Positions 21,448 through 34,450 of a DNA stretch of 64,000 bases are shown one piece after another (the first letter of the stretch is position 1; each line of letters starts with the position of its first letter). This stretch comes from Limnanthes douglasii subsp. nivea. Taxonomy: Eukaryota > Streptophyta > Magnoliopsida > Brassicales > Limnanthaceae. Under the pieces are notes generated by a model. It had not been told where the DNA came from. It made no database searches and was given only the letters and a program-made list of their open reading frames with translations. The position numbers and the translations under genes are program-made. Location: assembly GCA_036936605.1 (NCBI GenBank), contig JAUPFV010000003.1, forward strand, positions 146,910,997 through 146,974,996, written 5' to 3'.

Positions 21448-22691
21448 TTAATCTAAATAGATTTTCAGATGCTCGATGTTGCAAGGAAGTCGCAAGAGTC
21501 GCCCGTGCTTGTCTTTGAGTATGTAAGTACCATTCTTTACTTTTTCTACAACTTGGTAGCGGTCTTCCCAATTCGGTGCTAGTTTTCTGAGGCTTTTATC
21601 TTTGGTATGCAGGAAACATCTTCGTAGAACCATGTCCCCTATTTTGAATTCTCTTTGACGAACTCTTGATGCATATCGACTTCTCACCAAGGTCTGGTAA
21701 TGCAACGAGTGAAGGTGCGCTCGACTTTGTCTTTCTTTAACCAAGTCGAGAGCCAAAAATTGGTGGTCGCTGTTTCTGTCCTCGTTGTAGTTTCCGACCC
21801 TGAAAGAAGGAAACATTGTCTCAACCGGGGTTACCGCGTCCATACCATAAACGAGCGCATAAGGTGATTCATGGGTCGCTGTTCGGGGGTCGTGCGATAG
21901 GCCTAAAGTATTTTTTGGAGATAGTCTGGCCATTTGCCGGCTTTCCCTTGCAAGTTCTTCTTAAGTCCGTACATGATTGTGCGGTTTGTGACTTCAACCT
22001 GGCCATTGGCCTACGGGTGGAAATGTGCTGAAAAACATTGCCTGATTCTATGAGACAAGATGAAGACATCATTTCTTTGTTGTCGAACTGAGGACCGTTA
22101 TCCATGGTCAGCCTCTGAGGGGATCCCATACCCGTAACAGATATTCGACCAAATAAGCTTGATGATATCTTTAGTCTTTGTTCCAGACAATGGTTCAGCC
22201 TCAACCCATTTGGAAAAGTAGTCTACCGCAACCACTATCATCTGCGTTCCACCCGACGCCATTGGAAGTGGCCCGACCAGATCAATTTCCCATTTGTCAA
22301 ACATAAGACCTTTTGAGATTGACTCTAACGAGGTTGCGGATGTGTGGATTACGTTTGCGAATCTTTGACAAGTGTCACACGTCTTTACCATGTCTTTCGC
22401 GTTGGAGGTTATGGTTGGCCAATAAAATCCTGCAAGAAAAACTCTTCTTATCGATGCTTTGAAACCGCAGTGAGCAGCTCCCTATCCGTCATAGAGTTCA
22501 AATAAAATTATTTGCAATTCATTGGTCCCCAAACATCTTAACAAAGGTCTGCTAAAATATTTTTTGTAGAGCACCTCCTCTAGAAGCACGTACCCTCGAG
22601 TCTTATTCCATATTTTTCTTGCCAATGCTCTGTCCTCGGGTAAAGAATGCTCTACTAAGAAATTCTTGATTTCGTTTCTCCAATCTGACAA
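21448..22691 (-). pseudogene. Integrase region of element M pol
   Basis: Minus-strand frames: 22691-22482 (end of RNase H linker, IW-KTRGYVLLEEVLYKKYFSRPLLRCL), 22391-22098 (CDTCQRF, WEIDLVGPLP with the first catalytic Asp, VVAVDYFSKWVEAEPL), then MDNGPQFDNKE (second Asp) in another frame, then 21933-21448 (GLSHDPRTATHESPYALVYG, and KIGDMVLRR-FLHTKDKSLRKLAPNWEDRYQV, the C-terminal chromodomain-like tail). Two frame breaks make it non-functional. The zinc-binding HHCC part is only partly visible. Confidence 0.85.
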
Positions 22692-22697
22692 GGCTAC

Positions 22698-24560
22698 TCA
22701 CGATATTTGGCAAACGATTTTAGGTCGGTTCTCAAGCTCTGGTCTTTTAATAATTGACGGGCTTTCCTGAGTTAGGATCCACGGGTAATTGTTCGCATAA
22801 GAGACAGATACTAGTGAGTCAACAATTACATTCTTTGCTTTGGGAACGTGCTCATATGTCACCTTCGCAAAAGAGGAAGCTAGGACACGCAGTGCCGCCA
22901 AATATTGAACCATATGTTCTTTTTTGGCCTCAGATATGCCTGACGCTTGATTTATGAGTAATTGGGAATCACTAATTAGGCAAACGTGTTGGGCTCCACA
23001 AACCTAGGCCAACCTTAGTCCTTCCAGTGCAGCCTCATACTCTGCCTCATTGTTAGAGGTGGAAAACCCGAAACAAAGGGCCTGGTGCATTGTTATTCCC
23101 AAAGGTGTAATTATTTGAACGCCCGCTCACATCCACTGATATTTGATCCTTTATCGGTTTATACTACCCATTCATCGGGCTTATTGGTTTCGAACGACTC
23201 TGTTTCTTCTGGCCAGCTAGAGTGGAATTCCACCAAGAAATCAGCCAGAATTTGGCCCTTTATAGCGGGTCGAGGTTCAAAATCTATATCGACATCGCCT
23301 AGTTCTACCGACCATTTGGACCTTCGTCTTAAAATTTCAGGGCGTTGCAACACGTATTTTAGAGGAAAAAATGTTCAGAAGATTATCGAATGAGCTTCGA
23401 AATAAGGTTGCATCTTTCGCACTGCGGTTACCAAGGCCAGAGCCAGTTTTTTGAGTTTCAAATACCTTGTCTCAGCGTCCAGCTAACTTTTCCATACATA
23501 ATAGACCGCTTTCGGGATTGCTGCCGCTTTGCAGACTAATGCCGTGCTTACGGCATAGTCTGACACTGACACATATAGGAACAAAATTTCCCCCTCAAAG
23601 GATTTGTTATTAGGTTCGGGGATGACAAATAATTTTTGATTCCCAAAAAGGCCCCGTCACAGGCTGACGTCCATGCGAATGTTTTGGCATTCCTTAAAAC
23701 CTAAAAAATGGGGCACACTTATCGAAGGAACAAGATATAGATCGATTCAAGGCTGCCAACCAACCTGTTAGTATTTGTACTTATTTAACATTTCTCGGGG
23801 GGTGCCATGCTACGTAAATCTTGCAGTTGAGTTGGATCTGCTTCAATTCCTCTTTTACTAACCAAGAACCTCAAAAATTTCCCTGATCGAATGCCGAAAG
23901 AGCATTTCTGAAGATTAAGCTTGAGATTTATGTCCCTTAGGTTATCGAAAGTTTATTTTAATTCAGTTAGGGGATCCTCGTTGGTCCCATTCTTCACAAG
24001 CATATCATCAATGTAAACTTCAATGTTTCACCCGATCTGCTTCTCAAAAGCCTTGTTTACTAACCTTTGGTACGCTGCGCCCGTATTTTTCAGCCCAAAA
24101 GGTATAACCTTATAACAGTATAAACCCCATCCGGTTATAAATGTTGTGCTTTCCTGATCATGAGGGTTCATTTTGATTTGATTATATCTGGCGTACGCAT
24201 CCATGAAAGAGAGAAGTATATTTCCCGATGTTTAATCAACCAGCTAATCCATTCTTGGCATTGGAAAAAGGTCCTTAGGACATGCTCCGTTGAAGGTCGG
24301 TAAAGTCTATGCATATTCTCCACTTGCCATTTTTCTTTTTTACCAGAACAGGGTTAGATGGCCTTAGGACATGCTCTGTTGAGGTCGATCATTCTTTCAA
24401 CTTCCAGAAGTATTATCTCTGCCTTTTATGGTGAGAAGGCTCTGTGTTTCTGCGAAATTGGTCGGACATTGTGATTGACTGCTAAAATGTGGATAATTAA
24501 ACTATCGGGAACTCCCGTCACATCTTCCGAGCACCAAGAGAACAAATATGGTCTTTCTTA
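22698..24560 (-). pseudogene. RT-RNase H region of element M pol, heavily broken
   Basis: The RT active site is at 24001-24020, minus-strand VYIDDM. Downstream lie LNLQKCSFGIRSGKFL (about 23900) and the connection and RNase H part, with KWSVELGDVDIDFEPRPAIKGQILADFLVEF at 23300-23200 and the tether at 22913-22698 (YEHVPKAKNVIVDSLVS). Numerous stops and shifts separate these blocks, unlike the protease and gag frames. Confidence 0.8.
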
Positions 24561-24731
24561 AAAAAATAAAATTAGTTTTTTCACAAAAATTGGGTGATAA
24601 GTTTGTACTCAGTTTCAAAACTTTTCCTTCTGTAAATTCATATTTTCACACTCATCGTCCGTAGTTAACAGACTGGGGGCTTCTCGGGGATCATCCATCG
24701 GTTGTGATCCCAAAAAGGGCCCCATTAATTT

Positions 24732-25172
24732 CTAGTCTTTTTCTTGTACCATTTCCTGGTCGCCCTTTGTTGCCAGCGCGGCCTGATAGCATTCCCTCGC
24801 CGCCTTCTGGCTGCTTCTAACCATACCTACATTATTGCCGACCCCATACTTTAGGTATTGATGAATCATGGATGTTGCTGTATGCATTCTCGACAGCCAT
24901 GACATGCTAAAAATTGCGTTATGTGAAGCGGGCGCATCGACAACCACAAAAAAGACCGTGGCCTCTTTTTTGAAAGGTCCACGACCGATTTGCACCGGAC
25001 CCTCAAATTCACCGGTCACTACAGTTATCGATCCTATAAATCCAACAATAGTCCAATCCGATCTCGAAATTACCGGTGGTTTCTTAAATTGGGCGAAGGT
25101 AGTCAAGAAAATTATATTTGCAGAACTTCCAGTGTCTACAAGGATCCGTCGAACCTCCTCTCCCGAAATCAC
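24732..25172 (-). pseudogene. Aspartic protease domain of element M
   Basis: An open 146-aa frame with [15 protein letters not shown]. The active site Asp-Thr-Gly is intact at 25128-25136. Further blocks: [68 protein letters not shown]. This domain itself looks functional, but its neighbours are broken. It processes Gag-Pol in intact elements. Confidence 0.85.
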
Positions 25173-25288
25173 AGCTTGAATTACGATTACATCCTCATGA
25201 GGCCCCGTAATACCCTCATATCGTCATCTTCGAAGCATAGGGTGGGCGAGGGGCTTCCATGCAAGTGAGGTAAAGTTCGATATTTAAG

Positions 25289-27142
25289 TCAAGTTGCTAG
25301 TCTTACGATGTGTCGCTTTCGGGAAGAATTGGTGACTCTTGCTATCGAATCGCCTCCAAAGATTATTAGAGACTCAAAGAATGGACAAAGATTACTTAAC
25401 TTTTTTATGCCTTCTAAAATTTCTTCTCTAATCACCCCGATGACATTACGATCGACGTCGGGATCTAGATACTCTATTGACACATCAAAAAGGTCGGTAA
25501 CTTCTGTTATCGCCATCGTTGTTTCCAGTTTTTGTACTACCATAATTTCTTCGGATGCCGCACCTTGATGGAACCTGTTTTTCACATAGTTAAACAACTT
25601 CTCATTCTCCACTAGTATCTGTATTTCCTTTTTCAAAGCGATACAGTCATTTGTATCATGTCCTACGTCTTCATGGTATCTACAATACCGATTGTTCCGG
25701 TTTTCCCGAGGGATCTGGATCGGAAACGGTCTACAGTAAATACCACTCTTTTTTGTTTTCTCAGAAATGGTTGAAACACATTCTGTAAGGTCGGCTTAAT
25801 GTGCAGGGCGGATCCACTTGTTAGATATAGGTTGGGTAACCACTTGATTGTTCTGCTTGGCTTTCTGCGTCTGGGACGGTTGAGCCTTAACTGGATTAGA
25901 TTGCACACCGGGTGGCAGAGTATTTATCGGTTGCAGTTGCGAGATCCGGTTGTATTTTGACTGTGAATGCTGATGAGTAACGACCGCGGCCTGTGCGTTT
26001 TGTTGAACTTGAGCGGCAAATTCAGATGCCTCTGTTTCCTCAATCAATATCTGCTTCTCTACCTGGGCTAGTAGAGGGGAAAAAGTAAATGCTTGTTTCT
26101 TTGGTACAACTTGTGTCATGGGTCCTGGAAGAAATCCTAACCGATATCCAGTTAAAGCCACTATTTCTTCGCAGTGGTCAATGTCGGTCTTAGCATCAAC
26201 GAAACGTCTAGTGTAATCTCTGAGGCTTTCGCCCACCTTCTGTCTACAATTGACAATAGTGTCCCAGTTTTACCGAAAACTCTCGCTCCCAACGAACTAT
26301 TACCAAAACATGACCCAAAGCTATGCGGTAACCTGTTATACCACTTAGAAGCCCGATCTTAAAAAGTCATTGAAAAAGCTCGACAAAGCAGCTTATCGTC
26401 ATTGTTAAAACTTAACATGAAATTTTTGAAGGCCTCTAAGTGATTGTTAGGATATTTTTTTCCGTCATACTTGTCTAACTTAGATATATCGGATCTTTTT
26501 GGGAGATGGCCCGATAGTATCTCGTCTGACAACGGGGAATCTCTCCAATTAAGCCCAAAACCATAAGCGCACTGCCCATGCCTTCAGTGTGGATTCCATA
26601 CAAACCCTCATTGTTTGGGCTGGTGAACTGACTTCCAACCCTGTACCTAGGCGTTTGACTTCCCGATGGCTTCCATTATACTTGTGGAAAAACTACCCGC
26701 TCTTCTTTACTACCTGCTATTATTTCTTCTTTCTCGTGAGAAGTCGATGTTCTCTTTTCAACAATATTTCTCTTATTCTTAGGCGAATCGAATAACCGCG
26801 AGTTATTGCGTCAGAACCTGATCTTTCTGGCCAACTTGATGTGCCTTGTCCGGCGTCGGGCTTCTTGATCTGAGGAGTCATCAGTTATGAAATCAGTGGA
26901 AACATTGTGTTCTTGTTTCAAAGAACGCTTATCTTTTCTTCTATCTCCTTCACTTGTTTTGGTTCCCAACGCCTAAACCTACGGGTGTTATTTTTGTTTC
27001 GCTCCCCCTCAGATGAATCTTCTCTATCAATGTCGAGTAACTGTTCCTTGCCTTTCCCTTCTCGGGTCGCTTTTTCGGTCAACACCCTTTCCTTTTTGGC
27101 GTTCAGCTTAGCAATTTCTTCCATTAATTGTTTTCTTGTCAT
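25289..27142 (-). pseudogene. gag of element M, broken into several frames
   Basis: N-terminal coiled-coil stretch MTRKQLMEEIAKLNAKKERVL (27142-26918), then a capsid-like region about 26800-26240, GESLRDYTRRFVDAKTDIDHCEE (26236 on), a Gln-rich linker, RYHEDVGHDTNDCIALKKEIQILVE (about 25680, Cys/His region), and LFDVSIEYLDPDVDRNVIGVI leading into protease. Several frameshifts are needed to join the parts. Confidence 0.8.
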
Positions 27143-27330
27143 GATTAAGGTCGATCGTTTGTCCGACCCCGTTCGTAGTGATCGTGGGCGGGGTATCTCT
27201 CTTCAAACTGTCCGCCTTCATATAATGAATTGGCTATGACTGGACCTTTCCCGACCATATCATCAGTCATTTCGAGATACATGCTTTAATGTGTCGTGAT
27301 TTTGAGAAAATGTGACGTTCAGGTATCAAT

Positions 27331-27350
27331 CTTTCCCACAGACGGCGCCA
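27331..27350 (-). other. Primer binding site of element M
   Basis: Minus-strand TGGCGCCGTCTGTGGGAAAG, 4 nt inside the LTR end. It differs from the PBS of A/B and of C, so M belongs to another family within the lineage. Confidence 0.8.
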
Positions 27351-27354
27351 ATAA

Positions 27355-27716
27355 TGAGACCTAAAATGGATAAAGTTGGTATCTTGGTTTTAGCGTTTGA
27401 TGTGACTAAAGGATAAAGAGTAGAGAGACAAAGTAGAAAGAGAAAGTATATTATTAAGTGCTCACCAACCCAGAAAAATGGGGGGGGGGGTTCCCTTATA
27501 CAGTGGGTGAGGTGGTCTCCACCCCCTTATATCTTTGTGGTCCTTCAACTTTCAACATTCACTTATACACTCCAGTCCTTTACTCTTATTCTATTAGATT
27601 TTTGAGGTTATATTTTCCTCCAATTATTGTTATAAATTAATAGCTAATTAAATACATTTATTTTATTTATTTATTATCGTTCTAATACTCGAGCCCAATG
27701 ATTTATTGCCTCATCA
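27355..27716 (-). repeat. 5' LTR of element M (362 bp)
   Basis: Minus-strand TGATGAGG...GTCTCA. The last 111 bp (27606-27716) match the truncated LTR at 15301-15412. It contains a G homopolymer (about 11 G, 27480-27491). Right flank gtaag would be one copy of the 5-bp target duplication; the other copy has been deleted. Confidence 0.85.
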
Positions 27717-29812
27717 GTAAGAACTTCATTTTGTTTTAAAATATTTTGCAAAGACCCAATATTTCAGGGAGGATGACAAAGCGGTCTATATAGTTGGGAG
27801 ATTATGATATTGATTTTACTCTGAGAACAACAATTAAAGCCTAAGCTTTGGCAGGTTTCCTTGTTTAATTCCACTCAAATTCTAGGAAGGAATGGTTAGT
27901 TCGAATTGATGGAGGATCCAATATTTTGGGATCATGGGAAAAAGTTCAATTGGTAGCTCCAAATGGGGAAGCTATGTATCAGGCCATACAATTTGGATTT
28001 TAAGCATCAAAGATCGATGTAGAATATGAAACAGCTATAACTGGATTACAAGAATTTGTGGGGCTAAAAGAGTTCATTTGGAAAGTGATTCACAGTTATT
28101 GGTGAACTATGTCTCAGGATTTTCCGAAGCTAAGAAAGAGCAACTTATCAGTTATTTGAGAGAGTTAAAGGGTTTGACTATTATGTTTGAGAGTGTTACA
28201 TTCAAACATATCTTGGGGGTCATAATATATTCCTCATTCTTTGGCAATATTTCCATATTTCGAAGAGTATCCTTGGATTTTGATACATGAGAGCCCGTCG
28301 ATTATAACGAAGTCTGAACAATGCCAAATTTTTGAAGAGGTTTTCTTGGCTGAAGAAGTTGAAGTTCGAGATTGGAGGTTCAACTTGAAATAATTTTTAG
28401 TCAATGGTACATTAATAGTTGATAAGAAGCTAGCTCAAATTTTAAGGCTTAAGGCACATGGATATATAGTTCTTGGGGAGATTTTATACAAGAAATCGTT
28501 AAGTCGACCATTGTTGCGGTGTTTAGGGAAGGATGAATCCAAAGGATTTTATCTGAGTTGCATGATGGGGAAGGTTCTACTCATTATGGATACAAGACTT
28601 TGATGATGAGAGTATTATTGGTAGGATATTATTAGCCCACAATAATGTTCGATGTCAAGAAATTGGTCCAAAGTTGTGATATCTTTCAAAAATTTGCCGA
28701 CACAATACATATCCCAGCTGCAACGTTAGATTCAATCTCTGAAGCCTCTACCATTTGATAAATGGGCGATAGTTTTGGTAGGACCTTTACCAATGGCTAG
28801 CGGGGGCGTCATACAATCATTGTTGTTGTTGATTGTTTTTTAAAATGGGAAGAAGGAGAGCCTTTATCTGGTATAAGAGCGAAAGATGTGATCATAATTA
28901 TTTTGTCTAATATTTCCCGTAGGTACGGAGTTCCTTAGATCATCACTATTGATAATGGACCAAAATTTAACAACAAATAGATAAATTCATTTTGTTCTTG
29001 AAGAGACATTATATAGAGTTTCTCAACGTCTTTTCATCCTCAAAAGATGGCCAACTGGAGGTTACCAATAGAACTATATTGGCTGGATTAATGAAAAACT
29101 TAGAGGGAGCAACTACAAAATGTCCTAGTTATTTCTAAGAAATATTATGGGCTTATCGAACAAGTCATTGAACATCAACTCAAGAATTACCTTTTGCTTT
29201 AGTATATAGAATGAGTCAGTCTAACGTAATATACTCTTCATCCTTGAGATTGTTGAACTATTATGAGGAAGATAGTGATGAAGGAAGAAGGGCAGAGCTT
29301 GATGATTGAGAAAAAAAATGAACTAACGCGTATTTGAATTAACTCCATTATCATACGTTGACGAGAAGAAGATATACATCTAAAATCCGGCGGAGAGAAT
29401 TCAAGATAAGAGATAAAGTCCACAGCAAAGTTTTCTTGCACACAAAAGAGAAAAGACTTGGTAAGTTGAGTCCAAAATTTTGAAGGCCCATATATGGTGG
29501 TTGAGATAATAAAACCATGAACTTATTGTTTGCAAGATAGTAAAGGAAGGCCATTGCAACATCCGTGGAACATAGAACATTTACGTATGTACTGTGAATA
29601 ATATTGTGGTTCTTTGTAAATCCCATTGTCTATTACTACACGAAATGAAGGTATACTCTTTCAAGATGTTGAACAAAAGTTTTAGATTAATATAATTGGT
29701 GACAAGAATTTCCATACTTAATCAAATTTTTCTATAAAACCATTTCTCATATCAAATAAGGATTGACCACCCTATTATGATCAATTCGAGGTGACTATTA
29801 ATTTGAGCTTGA
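27717..29812 (+). mobile_element. Element E, middle part: RNase H and integrase remnants
   Basis: Begins exactly after M with VRTSF and continues with motifs of RNase H and integrase in broken frames: ESDSQLLVNYVSGFSEAKKEQLISYLREL (28078-28170), SLSRPLLRCLG (about 28500), SELHDGEGS (about 28555), DNGPKFNNK (about 28955), and RRREFKIRDKVHSKVFLHTKEKRLGKLSP (about 29390), ending near 29600. It is then cut by the LTR of element B at 29813. Many stops. 29600-29812 is non-coding spacer after pol. Confidence 0.8.
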
Positions 29813-30187
29813 TGAGTCTGGAAATATTCACCACTCACTGTAGAAACCGGACAGGGGTAATCCGGACAATAATCACCCACTGAAGTATCCGGACATGACA
29901 AAAGTATTAAGAACATTAAACACCTTTTGACTAAGATAATTGCTAATCTGATTAATAAACTAATGGGTTTTTGAACTCGACCCGATTTCATAAGTTTGAC
30001 CCGAAAGCCCATATGGACCATAATTAAGGGTATAAATACCCAACCACTTTCATTAATAAGGGGAATGAACATTTAATACAACCAGGCAGCTTAAATCTCT
30101 CACTACAAAACACATAAACATTTGATACCCTTGAAACACGTCAAAACATCTGACAAAATTACCCTCAGTAAAAAATAATCCTCACCA
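29813..30187 (+). repeat. 5' LTR of element B (375 bp)
   Basis: TGAGTCTGG...CTCACCA. Aligns with the A LTR (1737-2111) over its full length, with a TATA-like 'gtataaatacccaacc' near 30030. LTR end, AAT, then PBS TGGCGACCACAGTGGGAG. Confidence 0.85.
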
Positions 30188-30214
30188 AATTGGCGACCAC
30201 AGTGGGAGGAGAAG

Positions 30215-32086
30215 GTGCCTGAATCTAGCATTCGTAACCAACGAGAAAAATCAGTTCGGATGAATCCGGACGAGCAAGCAGTGACACCAACTTTGGTAGA
30301 AGTGGTGGGAGAAAACGATGAGTACACGATTGAAGAGCGAGACAGGTTAAAAGCTGAGATAGAAGCCTTGAGGGCTGTTAAAAAAGTGGAGTTAGGCTTG
30401 AAAGAAAAATCAAAGGTGTCGGCCATTCACCACACTAACAATCCAAGGGAGCATGACCCATAAAAAAAGACCCATTTGAGTACTAAAAAGACTCATGTCA
30501 GCTCAAAGAAGTCTCACCGGTCTAAACCGGTGGAGAGCTCGGAGTCAGAATCCTCTAGTAGCTCATCGAATAAGGATGAAATTGAGGAGTCCATGTCATC
30601 CAGCAGTGATGAAGGCAGGTCTAAGAAGAAGCAAGAGGTGGTTAAAAAATATTTAAGAAAGAGGGATAGGCATGGAAGGTTGAAAAGGCATATGAGTAAA
30701 GGGTCATCTCATAGCCATAGCTGGAGGCACATTGACCAGCTATTGATGGATCCTTTCGCTTTCCATGATGAACCAAGTATCTTTGCAACTCCCAATGAAG
30801 ATACTGTTTTCAGTCGTGGCCGGAATTGGAGACAATCTCCATTGTCCTCCAAGATACTGTCCGGAAACCTTCCTAAGAGGTTTGACAGTACTAAGATGGA
30901 AAAATACGCTGGGGTCAAAGATCCAGATAATCATCTGGAGTAGTTTAAAAAATTTATGATGAATTTTAACGATGATGGCAAGTTTCTTTGTAGAGCCTTC
31001 TCTCAATATTTTACGGGGAGTGCTCTAAAGTAGTATAACAGCCTACCACATGGGTGCATCAGAAATTTTGATACTTTTTGGGTGGCCTTCTGGAGGCAGT
31101 TTGTTGGAAGTAAGGAGGTGAAGGGCAATAGAGACACTATCATCCATTGTGCCCAGGAGCCAAACAAATCATTGAAAGAATACATAAGTCGGGTCGTGAA
31201 CACAAATAATGTATTCGCTGATTGCTTTGAGCAAGTAGCAATAACTTCTCTAAGACAGGGTTTGAACCCTAGCAATCTGGCCGATTTGGTAATCAGGAAG
31301 AAAACCATGACATGGGGCGGCTTGTTGAACCAGGTGGGAAAGCAAATCAATGTAGATGAAACAAAAAAATACTAGGGTGCACATGAAAGTGAGATCTACC
31401 CCAACTGCACCAAACCAGAATTGTCCACATACAAGGCTAATGAGGCCGGACAGGGTCCCAACAGGGCCAAGGCTCAATCTCACCCGGCTTAAGCTCAGAG
31501 TCAGCAGTCCAGAAATAAGTGAGGACCTTGGGTCCAACCGGAGTGGTTTACCGAATTAAAAGAGAATGTGGCAACCATCTATGACAAAACAAAAGATGAG
31601 GTGCATTTTAGGAAGCCGACAACGCTTCAATCTCCAAGGGAAAGTCATAATGCGTGTTTTTGTCAATATCACCATGATATTGGCCATAACATAGAAGATT
31701 GCATCATTTTGAAGCAAGAGGTGCAGAATTTGATTGAAAGAGGAAAATTAGGTGCTTATGTCAAGAGAAGAAGTGGGAATAGGCCTGATAATGCTCATCA
31801 GACCGACCCAGCAAACAATGCAGGGACATCGGCTCCGAACGGGGCCATGGTGATTATTGAGAGATTTGATGTAGAGTCAGAGTATTTGGATCCTGATCCA
31901 GCCCGGAATAAGGTGGGTGTTATAACAGAGCATACCAAGACGGTGTCCAGACTCATAGGCTTTTTTGAGTCACTTAACATATTTGGGGGAGATACAGTGA
32001 CTGCACTAACTCCTTCTTCAAGGAAGAGGTATGTTCACACTCTGGCTACTCAGTTGGAGGGAGGAATATCCTCCTATCAATCCTAA
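30215..32086 (+). pseudogene. gag of element B, broken into several frames
   Basis: Successive frames at 30215-30463, 30476-30943, 31082-31375 and 31568-32086 read as one gag: coiled N-terminus, Ser/Glu/Lys-rich linker (STKKTHVSSKKSHRSKP), capsid part (MDPFAFHDEPSIFATPNED, PKRFDSTKMEKYAGVKDPDNHLE), SLKEYISRVVNTNN, LRQGLNPSNLADLV, a Cys/His stretch CFCQYHHDIGHNIEDC, and YLDPDPARNKVGVITEHTKT. Breaks include TAG for TGG at about 31030. It matches gag of element A nearly segment by segment. Confidence 0.88.
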
Positions 32087-32122
32087 ATTCCTTTTCCCTT
32101 TATTATTTTTGATGAAGACGAC

Positions 32123-32611
32123 TTGAGGGATATAGCTGGTCCCCATGAAAATGCTGTGGTAATAGGAGCATCAATTGGGGGAAAGGACATTAGGAGAATT
32201 TTGGTGGACACTGGAAGCTCAACTAATATCCTATTTTTGAGTTCTTACAAACAAATGAAGAATCCGACAGTGATTCAATGTTCAAACAGATCCATTGTGG
32301 GTTTCACTGGAAGCTCTGCGGACGTAATCGGGGAATTCGAGGATGAGGTTTTGTTGGGCAAGGGCCCTTTCAAGAAAATGGTCAGGGTACTCTTTGTTGT
32401 GGTAGATTGTCCCACATGCTACAATGCCATTTTGGGAAGGTCTTTGCTCTCCAGGATGCATGCTGTGGCTTCAACAGTTCACCAATATTTAAAATATGTT
32501 GTTCAAGGACAAGTGAGAGTTGTCCGGAGTAGTAAAAAAATAACGAGGGAATGTTATGTAACTGCACTTGCTCTTAGGACTTTAGGGACAGTTCGGATAA
32601 ATGAAGATTAG
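32123..32611 (+). pseudogene. Aspartic protease domain of element B
   Basis: Open 162-aa frame with [15 protein letters not shown]; the active site Asp-Thr-Gly is at 32207-32215. Followed by IVGFTGSSADVIGEFEDEVLLGKG and CYNAILGRSLLSRMHAVAS. This part is intact, but it lies in a different frame from its neighbours, so it would not be made as part of a working Gag-Pol. Confidence 0.85.
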
Positions 32612-32739
32612 CAGTTGGTGGGGCCCTCTGGGGGAGAGGGTGAAATTGATGACCCCAGAGAGACTCCTGGTGTTTTAATACCAATTGAAGAGGTTGAAAC
32701 TCACTCTCTGGCTGAAGGAGATGTGTCAAGATTGGATCT

Positions 32740-34450
32740 AAGATGACATCAGAACTAAAGAGCAAAGTGTTATCCTTTTTAGCAAACCACCAACACATTT
32801 TTGCTTGGTGTAATGCTGATGTAACCACAGTGCATGCATATGTTATATCACACCAGCTATCTATCCGGAGAGATGTAGCACCCATTGTGCAGAAAAGAAG
32901 AGTTTTTTTCTAAGAAGAAAGCTGATATCATAGTTCAAGAGGTTGACCGGCTTACTAAGATGGGGCACATAAAGGAATCTCAGTACCCTTTATGGACAGC
33001 CAATCCAGTGTTAGTAAAAAATAAAAATGGGTAGTGACGTATGTGCATCGACTTTACTGACCTTAATAGGGCTTGCCCAAAAGATTTGTATCCTGTTCCC
33101 CGGATAGATCAGTTGGTAGAATCCACATCTGGGAATAAGTTGTTGTCCTTCATGGATGCCTTCTCCGGTTATAATCAGATTTAAGTGGATCCAAAGGACC
33201 AGGAACACATTACTTTTGTTACTGATAGGGGCCTCCATTGTTACAAGGTGATGCCTTTTGAATTAAAGAATGCTGGGGCTACTTATTAGAGATTGGTGAA
33301 CAAAGCATTCGCTGATCAGATTCGAAGAAATATGGAAGTCTACATTGATGACATGGTGGTAAAGAGTGTGGAAGAAGAATTACACTTGGCAGATCTGCAC
33401 GAGACTTTTGCCAAGTTGGTAAAAGTTAATTTAAAATTAAATCCAGAAAAATGCATTTTTAGAGTACAGTTCGGTAAGTTTTTGAGGTATGTGATAAGTG
33501 AGAAAGGGATATAGCCTGATCTGGATAAACTTAATACTTTACTGCAGATGGATCCTCCTCGGAATATTAAAGAAGTACAAAGATTGACAGGAAGGTTGGC
33601 AGCATTAAATCGTTTTATCTCAAGATCTTCGGACAGATGTGCCCTGTTTTTCAAAAATTTAAAGGGTGCTAAAGACTTCAACTGGTCCCCACAGTGCGAT
33701 CAGGCTTTTGATGAAATAAAGAAGCATTTATCTTCCCCTAAAACCCTATTTAAACCTATTGATGGAGAAACATTGTATATATATTTAGCAGTCTCCGAAT
33801 GCTATAAGTGCGGTGCTAGTAAGAGAGGTGGAAAATTATCCCGTCCGGTGTACTACATCAGCAAAAGCCTGATGGATGCTGAAAAAGGTATTTAAAACTC
33901 GAGAAACTAGCACTAGCTTTGGTAATTGCTGCCAGGAAAACGAGGCCCTACTTTCAGTCTCATTCTATTGTCGTCCGGACATCTTTTCCCTTGAAAAATG
34001 TTCTTCAAAAGGCAGACATATCAAGCAGGATGACCAAGTGGTCAGTAGAATTGGGAGACTATGGCATTTATTTTGCCCCTGGAACTGCAATCAAGGCTCA
34101 ATCTATTGATTTTGCCCCTCGAACTGCAATCAAGGCTCAATATGTTGCTGATTTCCTAGTTGAATTCCATTTGGACAAGAGTAATAAACAAACTACAGGT
34201 GAAAAAACTAAGAAGGTATGGGTTGTTCGGACCGATGGTGGATCAAGTACCATGGGTTATGGTGGTGGGATATGTTTAACCTCTCCGTACGACGACCAGC
34301 TATACCAAGCTATATGTTTTACTTTTAGGGCTTCTAACAATGAGTCAGAATACAAAGCTGCTATAGCTGGTTTGAAGTTAGCCTTTCTTTGTGGAGCCAA
34401 AAGAGTTATATTAATGAGTGATTCTCAGCTTCCTATCCATCATGCGACTA
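32740..34450 (+). pseudogene. RT-RNase H of element B
   Basis: RT start around 32740 (KVLSFLANHQHIFAW), then blocks KMGHIKESQYPLW, LNRACPKDLYPVPRIDQLV, FMDAFSGYNQI followed by a stop, and the catalytic YIDDM (YIDD 33341-33352), LKLNPEKCIFRVQFGKFL. Connection and RNase H: DPPRNIKEVQRLTGRLAALNRFIS (33548 on), KWSVELGDYGIYFAPGTAIKAQ, VRTDGGSSTMGYGGGI, SNNESEYKAAIAGLKLA, LMSDSQL. Stops at several Trp and Gln codons. A 12-residue repeat (FAPGTAIKAQS-D / FAPRTAIKAQYVAD) at 34072-34150 is a local 39-bp duplication. Confidence 0.85.

Larger units (their letters stand above)
15301..27716 (-). mobile_element. Ty3-gypsy (Tat-like) retrotransposon M with antisense gene, nested in E
   Basis: Minus-strand order: 5' LTR (27716-27355), PBS (27350-27331), gag, protease, RT, RNase H, integrase (to 21448), minisatellite (about 21220-20830), antisense gene on the plus strand (about 16130-20609, with its 5' end triplicated), polypurine tract (15427-15413), truncated 3' LTR (15412-15301). 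It interrupts element E: right-hand flank gta-aga-act-tca-ttt continues E's RNase H (VRTSF). The left flank has lost E's RT together with about 250 bp of M's 3' LTR, consistent with one deletion across that junction. Confidence 0.9.
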
